Source: Sphaerolaimus hirsutus
Lineage: Eukaryota; Nematoda; Chromadorea; Monhysterida; Sphaerolaimidae
DNA: 64,000 nucleotides
Assembly: GCA_964036195.1 (NCBI GenBank)
Contig: OZ038456.1
Coordinates: forward strand, 14,880,001-14,944,000
Direction of reading: 5' to 3'
Positions 37,501 to 49,500 of this stretch are shown in pieces. A program made the translations under genes and the position numbers. The notes under the pieces are model-generated. The model did no database searches. It worked only from the letters and a program-made list of their open reading frames with translations, and had not been told where the DNA came from. Every line of letters starts with the position of its first letter. The stretch's first letter is position 1.

Positions 37501-40500
37501 AGTAAAATAAAAAATTGGGGGCCGGACTTGATCGGGAAGGTGTTTAGATTTCATTGTAAGCTGTAATGTCGCTGGAGTATAAGGGTGGTTTTGAGTATTG
37601 GTTTGAGTAGTACCTGTATTTTGTGAAGTTAGCACTGTATAAACTGAGTACGCTCAGTGTGCTATACTCAGGCAACATTACATCCTACTTTTTCTGGAGG
37701 TAACACTCCACCATGACGTCATAACTACAGTCTGCAGTGAACTTACAGCTGACTGAACCGATTCAAAGTTGGGATAAAGTGGAGTGCAGTGGGGAGTCGG
37801 TTCACAAGTTTTTGGTTGGCTGTCTGCCAGCTGAAGACATAAATCATATCTATTTGTAGAGAGTATCACATCTGCCGAGTATAGCCACTTCCAAAGCAGT
37901 CAAATTCTGCATTTAAAGCTTCAGATTCAAAATTTTTCCAATAAAATCGAAAATTGTTTGAAAAAATTCGAAAATTAGCCAAAAAAATTCGAAAATTGCC
38001 AAAAAAGATTCGACAATTCAAAAATTAAATTTGAAATTCGAAAATTCATTTCAGGAAAAATTCGAAAATTCTAAAATTCATTTAGGAAAAAACACTTAAA
38101 AATTTAAATACTTTTTTTTGGAGGGTTTGCTATTGTTATGTCATAGTAGTCTATTGAACTTTTGCCCACTCAAACAACCACTAAATCAATGCAAAATTTC
38201 TCAAATAATCGCTCAGGAGAGATACATATCTGGTCGATTTGAGGGGGTGGGTGGCTCGAGGGATAGTAGCCTAAAATTTAGCCTCAGGTTAGATAGATAT
38301 TTGAGCGGCCCCGGGAATACCATTTGTTGGGGGATAACCCCCCTCCAACCCCCGCCAGACTGAACCCCTGATTTAAACTGCAAGAAAGAATTGGGAGCAA
38401 AGCATAAAAGGGGATTTACCTCGATTTTAACACCTCTGCTTTTATTCGATGTATTTAGGCATCTATTTTTATAAAGTCTACCCTAATATTAATCAATATT
38501 TATTCAGTTGCCTCAAAATTGATCAACTGCAGTGTCGATTTCACCGTATTATAACACTTTTTTATTATCATGGTTGGCGCTTTTTTGGCGCCATTTAAAA
38601 TGTCGGCGCCAGGCGCCAATAGCGCCACCAGAAAATGGCGCCAAGCGCCAAAAGCGCCATGGCGCTTTCTCAGACCCCAGCGCCAAGCGCCAATGGCGCC
38701 AGAGCGTTTTAGCGCCAAGCGCCCAAGGCGCCATGGCGCTTTTTGCTTTGGCGCTAGCGCCAGGCGCCAGCGCCATGGCGCTTTTCCATCACTAGTGGCC
38801 ACAATATCGATTTTTTGTTTGTTAAGTCAATTGTAATTCTATCAAAATTAAAATGTAACATTCACATTTCTGGGAGAAGCGGACAAAATATGTTTTTTTA
38901 GAAGATTTTTGAATTTTAAGAGGTGAAGATTTGTACTTCTGTAAAAATTGCAGAGTTATATCTTTACCCATTCTTATTAATGTAATGTATTTCGACAGAA
39001 CATTTCCAATTTTGCATTATATCACAATTTATTCTACATTACGTTGTAACGTCAGCTTAATGTACACAAAATCACATTTACCATACTGCGATCTTTTACC
39101 GGGTGTTCCACAAACATTTGAAAGTGGTGTGAAGTGTGATGTTGTCAATGGAGTGACCAATAGAGTAGTGTGACTGTGAATTGAGCATTTATTGGTGTGA
39201 AATTAGGCAAAAGTGCATTTAACGTTTATTCTTGAATAAGTCTCATGATTTAAACTCGGCAGACATGAAACGAATCAGCTTTCCTTCTTTTATGTACAAG
39301 TAAGATATGTCTTAAGTTTGTATTCGAACAGACGGATTCCGTTCGTTTCACAGTTAATTTAAACCGATTGAACTTTCAAATGTGAAAAATAAATGGATTG
39401 AGCACGGATAAAAAATACAGAGTCGGAAAGCTAGATATCTCGCTCAAACAGTGCTAACGAATTCCTAAAAAGCACAAATGTGATAGATATCCGGTATGTT
39501 AACTTGGCACGCGTCGGGTTACGTATTATACGAATGAGGTGAAAGACGCAGGATTTACATCTGCGTAACTCATTATGTCTGTGGAATACAATTAAGCGAC
39601 TGGAAATGATCGCAAATGTGTCAACTAGTGTACGGGTTGCCATTTGTGATTATTTCCGGCCGATTTATTGCATTCCGCAGCGATAATCAGTGACGCGAAA
39701 CAGCGTTTTTCGCTCTCATTTGTCTGAAACGTGTCAGAGCGACTTGGACGTGGGCCAAATTCACATGTGACCCTATCGTTAGTTTATACCGCACTCGTAC
39801 AAAAATTCCTTAGACCATTGACTTCCATAATGTCCGCTGAGTTTATTCATCGGACATTTTTTATCAGACAGTTAATGTATTTATTCAAGAATCTAGTATA
39901 TATATGCGTTGTATGTAGATAAATGAATGTAAGATGGATGTACCTATCTTATTAAATTAGAACCCGGCAAATTCTCGAAAGTTCTCCTGGGTAATTAGTT
40001 TTTATCAGATTTTTTAGGGGGAATTTTTCAAGGGAGGGCTGATTTTTTTACGTCATAATTTTCAGGTTCATTGCATGAATTTAATTGTAATTGCAAATGT
40101 GTAGAAATATTTATTGCAAAAGTGTAGAAAAATTGACACAAGCCAGTTTAAAGAAAAAAAATGTGTGTAAATATCTACATACCGTATGCGGGTTGCGTAA
40201 CAATACTTTAAATACCCAAACCAATACATTATCATACTTGGTGGGGGTAATTAAGGGTGGTCGTTCACAGGTGTACTATTCAATAGAGAATTATCCGAGG
40301 AAAGTACTTATAGATGATTTACAGTGTGTACTTACAAATATACTCATATTGTTGGCGTTGATTTTTAGCTTAATTTTAATTTTTAAAAAGATTTTTAATA
40401 GATTTTGAACTTTTAGCTCAACAATTGGTACAACCTACAATTGGAACAGCCATACTAAAAGCGTAAACAGCCAGAGAAACTCCAATGACAATAAAAGTTG

Positions 40501-43500
40501 TCACTATTCTTTTAAATTTCAACAATAACCCCCCACCCCCCGCAACCCCCCTCCGAAAAGATGCCCTCGCCCCATCGTCAATTGCTGCAATCGAACAATA
40601 GCGCCAGTCCAACGCCACCGGCGCCAAACACACCCGCGCCGGTGCCCACGGTGACTGTGGCGCCGGCGCCAGAAAATGGCGCTGGCGCCATTTGTAAGAC
40701 TCGCGTGTCCGATGGCAATGCTGGAAAGGGGGTAGGCATAATGTGTTTTAAGTTGTTTTTTCATTGCTGTGTGAAGTGAGAATGGTGTATTACCTTTGCT
40801 AATACCTAATACCTTTGCATTTTGCTAATACCTTTGGGCTTTGAATATTGAGCTGGTGTGAAATTTTGAGTGGGTTTTGTTCCCCTGGGCGATTCAGCAC
40901 GTAGACAAGTTACAGGAAAAGTGGTATGTGGTTTCAAGTGAAATTAAAGGCTGTAACCATATGAAAAGTCATTAGTCACGAGAACTTTGATTTAGAAGTC
41001 CTGATTTAGTTAAGCACTTTTGATATTACATATCATTTGACTTGTGACTTATTTTTTATACTTCTTTTCTTATCACTTGTCTACTTGCGGAATTGGCATC
41101 AGTTCTGTTTCAAGTGCCCCTTTACTTTTACAAAGTGTGTATCCTATTATCCTATTTACCCCCCCCCCCCCCCCGGATACTGAACATTGTGTGAACTAGC
41201 AAATATTACTGGATTAAAAGTGTGTTCCTGTTTTGTTTGCTGTTGTTCTTACTCAAGCCCAAACTCCCATGACAAGAGTATGTCAAGATTTCTTCCCCAT
41301 TTGTAACCATTTAGAAAATTTGACTCTTAAAATTCTTTTGTGTGTGCATTTTTATCTTCATTTGACATAACATGCCTTAAATCTCTACAAATATGCAATG
41401 GAAAATGTTCATATTTATGTATGTCTGTATGTACTGTCAAGGTATCAACAATAGGTATGCAATGATTTTGTCCAACACTATACAAAACATTGTTTTTATT
41501 ATAAATATTTTACAGGAACTTTGGCAGGATGCATTACCAAGAATAGCAAGTGCATACACGGTCTGTAAGCACATAATCAATGCGGGCTAATTAGTTAATT
41601 AGTGAATGGCCAATTTTTGCAAACTTAGAGAAAGTGTGACGCTTTCAAAAATGCACTTAACGTGCACAAAAATACATGGTGCAGCTGTTCAAGCTAACGT
41701 TTTTTTCATTTTTTTAAGGCACGTAGCACTTGTGAATTCAAATTTCGCCCAATAAGGATTTCCATGTTGAGTTTTTGCATTATTTTTTACAGATGACAAG
41801 CATTACAGATAGGTAGTCCCAAATTTTTAATTGAAATAAATTAAACTTCATTTTTTATCAATTATGTTTTGCGTTTTCCCGGGAATTGTCCTTCACATGA
41901 TAAATATTTGACAAATTTACAGCGTACGGGGACTGGCAAATAAATCGATGATCAATTCAAATTACCCTACGTTTGCACGACTTGTCGAACATTATTGAAA
42001 AACCACTGCACCATGTATCGACGTATGATCTCTAAACTAATTAGCTGATCATTAGCATGGAAAAGCACGAAAATCACGATTACAGCCAACATCTGATCAC
42101 ATTGTAAGTGCGGCAAGTGTGTAGAATTGGTTGCACCGTATGGGGAAAAATGCATGCACTCGTGTGCGGTTTTTGCATGGAAAATGACTCGTTTCGAATA
42201 CGCTCGCTCGACTGTGGGGTGTGATGTTTTTATCAGTGGTGGGGGTGTTCCTTTCTGTGATATATTTACATATAGGTATTCCACGCAGGTATGCAAAACC
42301 ATTTCACTCACCAAAACCTTTAAAAAACCAGGGCCAATAAACCTACCTTGTCGACAAACCCAAAATCGACCTCAGATGGCCGACAACGAGTCGCACAGCC
42401 TGGGCGGCGGCAGCGAGCACACCTCGCCCATGGTGCCTAACAGCGGCAAATACGCGGCCGCCGGCGACACGCTGCCTCCACAGCAGCCGCACAAACAAAA
42501 GGCGCCCCTTTTGGGCGCCCTACGCCGGTCGACCAGCGGGCAAGTGAGACTGAGGGGTGCTGAGAGACCCCCCAGCCCCCTCGTGGATGCTTATATGAAC
42601 ACTTCTGCCGGGGGTAGGGCGGAGTTTCAGTTGCAGCGCCCTCCTGGCCCCGCGTCTTGTTATGCCTATGCCAACGACACTGCGCTGCGCCGTACGACCA
42701 GGTGAAACTTGAAGATGCGCTTCAAAAGTGTCTTTGAATTCGCGAAAAGTGTCAAATCGCGCAACTTTATATCTTGTCACTTCTCGAATTTCAAACACTC
42801 CGGCAACCAGCTCAAGTCTCTTTCCAAGTCGCTTTCCAAGTTGCCATCGAATCGAATCCAGGCCGCGCAAAGACCAGCCGCAGCGGCAGGCGGGCCAAGA
42901 GCAGCACAGCAGCGACGCGGACGTTTCAGCGGCGATGGAAGTGACGCCGCGGCAAATGCAGCGCGGCCAGAATCACCAGGGGCGGGTGGGGCAGGGTGGA
43001 GGGCCGCCGCAGGGACGCGACCAGAGGCAACAGGTGCGCTGCGTCGACGCGCCGCCGCTCTACGTAACTGCTCCATTCGAGTAGGACTCATTATGCATCA
43101 CAATCAATTATGCATCTAGGCCCATCATGCACCTAATTCTACCCATTATGCATCTACACAAATTATGCGTCTAACCAGAGTGGTTAAAAGTACTGAACTT
43201 TTTTTTAAGGTAAACGTAAACGTAAAGTATTTTTGTTTTACTCGAACTTGTTTTACATAAAACGTTGAGTACTTTATTTTTACTTTTACACTGTGTAAAA
43301 GGTGAGTAAAATACTTTTTTCCAGAGAACATAAAATCGAGTGTTTTTCCAGGGAAAACATAACAAAGGGTATTTTTTCTCACAGAAAACGCAAAAGTAGA
43401 TATTTTTCTCACAAAAATAACGTAAAATCGGTATTTTTGCAATTTTTACCCTGAAATACATCAAAGATGTGTTTTCTCTCCTGATAAGTATTTCTTAGGA

Positions 43501-46500
43501 TAATGTCCTATGTTTGTCACTTTTTGTCTGGCAAAATTACATTTTCTGTCCCCTTAAAATACGTTTTCTGTACTCGCGTACTTTCAAAAAGTACGCGAGT
43601 AAGTGAGTACTTGTGAGTAATGTAGGGAGTAATGTTAAAAGTAGGCAGGGTTTGTGATTGTGATAATTGGTGCTAATTCTGCAAAAAGACAAGTGCCACC
43701 GGATGACGATAAGTAATAATTGAAAGTGGTAAGATAAGTGCCAGGTAAGCTTACAAGCGACAGGTATTATCATTTAAAAAAACAACTGTCACTCGAATTA
43801 CCACTTAAAAGTTTATTTTTCACTTGAATTTCCACTTAAAAGGATATTTTTCAGTTGAATTACCACTTGTTGCTAATTACTTATTATTCAACACTATTCT
43901 TGTGACTTGTCCATTTTCGGAATTGGCTCCCTTGTGCAATTTTGGTGGCTTTGTATAGAAAAGTTGCTTTGTGTGCGCCAGTCGCAGGTGTTTGTTCTAT
44001 TGGCTAGCGTCTACTATGGCAAACTATCTGCAAAAAAAAATTTCCAAAAAGTTTAAAGTGTTTGCTGAATTATTGCACGCACTTTTGATCAGAGCTGATC
44101 AGACTGCATGCTTTACGAGAATGTTACCGCATTTTGATGAAGCAACCCGCGTGAAAATGTTGTAAATATAAATTTACCTATGGTGCGGGGCAAAGTAATG
44201 TAATGATAAAAATAGATATTTATTCACGGTTAATTCCGTTACAAAGGGTGCGGTCAGTAGACTGACAGTACTACATGCAGCGCTTACATCACGCACTCAA
44301 AATAATGCTACTTGTTTGTCGCTTGCGTTTTTCCATTTCAGCTATTTAAAAAGCAACATAAAAATGAAGAAAAAAAACACATTTACGCACCTAAGAACAT
44401 TGTCCACCTCTCCCATGTGCTTGAAAACATTTACACACAAGATAGCCAATAAACACGACAGCGATGGCACCACAGGCGAACATGCGTCTGCGCTCGACCA
44501 CCTTCGCCGGTGCCGGCACCAGCACCAGGTACCGACCGGCACCAATGGCACCAGATGTCCACGCGCAGCCGGACCCCCGCTCTGGTGCTGAACCGCTGTT
44601 TTCCAAACGGGACAGTCCCGACGAGTACCTGCTCACAGCAGCCAGGCACCATAGCACCACAGACACCATGGGCATAGGCTCTGGCACCACGGCTGGTGCC
44701 CGCACCAGGTCACCAGGAACGGCACCAGACACGGTTAAACTCGAGGCTGGTTGCGATGATGTTCATGGCACCATGCAGCCATTTTGCTATTCTGGTGTTC
44801 ATGGCAAGATGCCAGCTAATGTTGGTGCTAGGCAGTTGGTGGACGCTAACCGGTTGAGGTGTGCCGTGTTTCTTTTTGTCCTAAGATTTTTTCTTGGTTC
44901 AGTCATGGTGGTTGAAAGTAATGTGATTATTTTTGGATTTTAGAGGACTTTTTATCCTTGCGCTTTTGCCTTTGTAGACAGTTAACATTTTGCTATTTAG
45001 AGTGTAAAAAACATACCCGTTCAAATTCCGGCTTTGACTAGCGGCAGGGCTTTTTTTAATCAACCATTTTTCACCTCGCACACTTAACATTGGAACCGTG
45101 CCAACTATAGCCCACCAAAACGGCCACTCATTCATCAGCTTCAAACGCCCCAAAACCAGGCGCCATTCCAACACGAACAGCGGCGGCATGCCGCGCCACC
45201 AGCACGCAATCCAACTGCAACAAACTCTGTCGCCCGGCATTCAATTCCACGACGCGCCGCCCAGCCCCATGCTGGTGAAAAGGGGGAATGTTTGGCGCCG
45301 AGCCAAAAGGTGGCGCTTGTGCAAAAAGCGGGCCAATGTCCGAAGGAGGTCGGCCGCGGTGAGCGGCAGTCGATTCGAGCGAGCGGATGAGCGGCAGAGG
45401 ATGAGCGGCATCGAGGGTGGAGTGCCGTATAATGATGAGCAGTTGGTGCGCACCGCTTGCGCGCTGATGGTGAGCATTGCGGAGTGGGGCCGGATTCAAT
45501 TAGAATGAAAGGTGCATGTTAGGTGCTCGACACGCTAGTAAGCGCGTGGAATTGTGCATGAATGCACGCAGTCCAGCGTTTACTTAAGTGTCGGGTGCTT
45601 TCTGTGTACCTTGTATTTTAATTGAATTTGTGTGGACCTGCGGTCAGTCATGCAATTAATGAAATGGCAAATTTCCCACACAAATGTCTTGTAAAGTTTC
45701 AAAAATTTGTAAAATGACAACGAATGGTCACAATATCCTCCGGCATTTGCCTATACATTGAATTATAGAAAACATTTCACCAATTTAATAATTTGCATGA
45801 CATCTGAAAAATTCGTTTGGCTGCTTGACAGACAAGTAAAACAGCACTTTAAATGTTGTGGAGGTTGTGGATTTTGTGTTTGTTGTTGCACTCCATTTTC
45901 AACAATTCATGGTATTCATTCACATTCTCAATTTATACCTGTGTTCACACTGGAAAAGTGTGCATTGCACTTGCACCATTGTTTTTCACGTTTTCAAAAC
46001 AAAATGCAGGTAAAATAATCTGCTATGTAACATGTTATTAAACTTTGTTGTACACTTTATTGCATGACACACCTCTTCGTTTTATTCATTAGTGACATTT
46101 ATAATTATAGAACATCACCCTATTTTTCATACTTAAAATTGTACATATACCTAAATGCCCTTTGTTCTCTGTGTGTGTCTTAAAATCTGTGTATTAGCTA
46201 GTACCGTACCAGTTATAATAATTTACTTCAGTTAATCAATATTGATAATGCAATTTTTGGTTTTACGCAAACTGCATGAGCATCCAATCCTGCCGCTGCA
46301 TGATATACTGGTCTGACCGAATTCTAAACAACAAATTGTTAATTTTTGTCCCTATGCTCATGAAAATATCAGATAAAACATTCACCAGAGCATGGTAATG
46401 CGATCAGAAATACATTTGGTTCTTTATCCAGATTGGGTTCAATAGATTTCATTGTAGTCATTGCAGTCAGTGGTGTATATCATCGTTAGTAGCAATCAAA

Positions 46501-49500
46501 ATCGAGTGTGCTGCATTACACATACAAGCCCATATCACAGTATGTCTCATTACACATGCCGCAGTGCCCATCTCACAGTTTGTCTCTTTACACATGCCCG
46601 CGAGTGCAGATCACATGTCGCGTGTGCAATACACATACACGCGCGCGGTGTTGTGGAAATGCGTGTGCGCGCGTAATTGCATGTATTTATCTATACGTGA
46701 TTGTATATTTTCTGCGTCTGCATGATCAACATTTATGGTAAGCGTGCATGCATGGTGAGTACACTACACAAATAGTGTGTTAAGTTGTTTATTATGAAAT
46801 CATTCAAATTGTTGGTTGCGTTAGATGTGTTAATAAGTGGATAAAAATATCCATATTGACAACAAAAAATTTTTATTGTAGAGATTAAATAGTATGTGAC
46901 AAATTAACAAATATAAGTTATCAATAGACAATCTCTAAAAAAAATTGTATAGAAATGTTAAATTGCTTAGTTTTAGTAAAAAAAAATTATAATCCTTGTT
47001 AATCAGGGTATTTAGCAATTCTAATAACCTGTATGCATGTTACAGCGCTCATGTGTTGCGTAACAGCGCATGCATTTCCACAACACCGCGCGGTGTATGT
47101 GTATTGCACATGCGACATGTGATCTGCCCTCGCGGGCATGTGTAAAGAGACAAAATGTGAAATGGGCACTGCGGCATGTGTAATGAGACACACTGTGATA
47201 TGGGATGTATGTTAAATGGGATCCACCCATCAAAATCTAATGTCTAAACAAACAAGTGCATGATATCGACTGTGCCTGCAAAAGCTTGTGCTATCGTTGT
47301 ACAACTGCCGCCTGCATGCATAAAGCATGACCCCAACGTGCACAATTCTGCAAATTAATTCCGCTAATGAACAAGTGGGAAGAAAAGCGATACGTGGTAG
47401 TGAAATGAAAGTTATAAAATAACTGAGTTATAAAGTTACAGGTAAACTTTTGTGACAAGAATTTTCATTGAAAGCCTGTCACATGAGTAAATAGAATCGT
47501 CATGAACCATAACTTTACTCAAAACTTACTTGGCACTTATAACCTGACCTACCACTTAACATTTTTCTTGTCACTTATCTACTTGCGGTATTTGCACCTG
47601 CACTTTTAAACTGCTCTGCCAGCTTTGGAACATGGAGCATGATCAGTTGGGGCATGCCTATCACGCACATCCGCCCGTTACGCACATTTGCCACTTTTTT
47701 CACTTGACACTTTTTCAAGTGATTTACATATATGAGTGAAGTGAAAAAATATTGCGCAATGACATTAGTGAACTTTTTTCACTTCACTCATATCTGAAAA
47801 TCACTTGACAAAGTGTCAAGTGATGTTCAAATAAGAGTGAAGTGAAAAAAAGTTCACTAATGTCATTGCGCAACTTTTTTTCACTTCACTCATATCTAAA
47901 AAGCACTTGAAAAAGTGTCAGTCAAGTGAAAAAACGGGCAAATGTGCGTAACGGGCAGATGTGCGTATTAGTGCACCCTCGATCAGTTGACATAACTGTG
48001 ACCAATTGTTGTAGATTGTGCGAAATTGTGACGATTTTTTTTCTTCCTTAAATGATTCTTCGATCTTGATTGAAAAGATATTTAGGTATTTATGTTTCAA
48101 TTGAATGCTGAAAGACAAATTTTTCGTCACGAGAAATTTCGCACGATCTACACTAAACAGCATCGAAATTGCAGGCAAGCGATAAAAAATGTTTTAAAAT
48201 TGCACTCGATCACCCACTCCTTTACAAAATTGATCTGTACCTAAAAATAACCCCTGAATTTGCATTTTAGACTACCGTATTACCTCGAATTATCCCCCCC
48301 CCCTTGAATTAACCCCCCCCCTCGAAATACCCCCCCTAAATTTCGGCTGAGGAAATAATAAACCCCCCCTCGAAATACCCCCCCCTAAAATTGAATGTAA
48401 CGTGAACGTACATGACAAATACCGCAGTTTGTGATCTGTACTATGCAGAACACACGTTAAAAGTGATGATTAAGTGACGTGAGTGAAGGGTTTTTGTGTA
48501 TATACAGTAATATATGCCTTTAAACACATATAAATCTATGTGATTGTTCGATTTTTCTACGTCTGCGTATGGGGAATTTCCGAAAATTTCTGGCGAAATA
48601 ATAGACCCCCCCCTCGAATAAACCCCCCCTCGAATTATCCCCCCCTCAAATTTTGCTGGCGAAATAATAAACCCCCTGGGGGTATTTCGAGGTAATACGG
48701 TATACCCCCTTTGTGAATCACCCTGCTTATGTGGTGCACCGTGTAGGGGTAAAAGCAGTAAATGTTTGGACTGAAAGGGTCTTGGGGGGTTTTCGGCAAT
48801 GATTTTGTGGGTGGGGTAGGTGTATTTGTATAATAACATCTTTCTTATGTTTCCGTTTCTGTCACCTTTTTCCAGTTACAGTTTCTGCAACACATCTGTT
48901 ACAAAAATCTTGAATTTGTATCTTGCAAAATTCAATCTGAACACCCACTCAAATTTGTTTCCGATAATCCTCCATGTAACCCAGCAGTCTAAAACAAAAC
49001 CACCTGAAGCCACCTCCACAGGTGGACAAATGATAAGAAAACTGGTAAGTGGCAAGTGCAGTCGTGAGTGGTAATCAAGTAACAAGTGAAGTAATAAGTG
49101 ACAAGTACTTCCAGTAAAAGCGATTTAAATAACGCTTATCAATTCCCATGTCACTTACCTTACCACTTACCACCCCCTCACCACTTAACACTTTTCCCAT
49201 CAACTATCAACACGCACGCACCCCCCAATTCATTCTCTTTGTCATCCCGCCAATCCCCCTTACAGGCCCTTTTGGTGTCCCCCGGGGGTCCCCACGAGTA
49301 TGGGCAGCGATCTGGCAGCGGCGCGTCCGCTGTGCTCCAGGTGACACTCCCAGACCCTGTAAAAACTAAAATGTCATGTAAAGTGTAAAAATTCATGTAA
49401 AATGCCCTGGAAAATGACAAAGTTACGTTTTACCTGACCGTTTAGACTTTCTATGCAATTTGACATTTTACAGGGTCTGGGAGTGCCCCCAGGGGGAACG

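Larger units (their letters stand above)
35238..38794. mobile_element. 3.6-kb unit bounded by GGCGCC-type ends and an 8-bp duplication
   Basis: The left end is TAGTGATGGAAAAAGCGCC, the right end GCGCTTTTCCATCACTA, and both outer flanks are GTGGCCAC. About 200 bp of GGCGCC-rich sequence lies at each end; between them are a decayed family A copy and nested foldback elements. It may be one long-TIR element later filled with insertions, or two copies acting together. Confidence 0.55.
33475..40560. other. Long channel-gene intron filled with repeats
   Basis: Seven kilobases between the M3 exon and the first provisional loop exon. The left part to 35230 is AT-rich with nothing recognised; 35238-38794 is the bounded repeat unit; 38800-40500 shows nothing coding on either strand. 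An additional small exon cannot be excluded. Confidence 0.6.

Noticed and set aside
38500..38836. Four overlapping frames rich in Ala, Arg and Trp
   Set aside because: Same GGCGCC-repeat artefact; both strands are open and no splice support exists.
42520..43091. Antisense open frames opposite the loop exons
   Set aside because: Shadow of GC-rich plus-strand coding exons; the plus strand has consistent splice phases.
46500..47215. CRISPR-like array from repeated ACACATGC units
   Set aside because: The units form one inverted-repeat pair without regular repeat-spacer spacing, in an animal genome.
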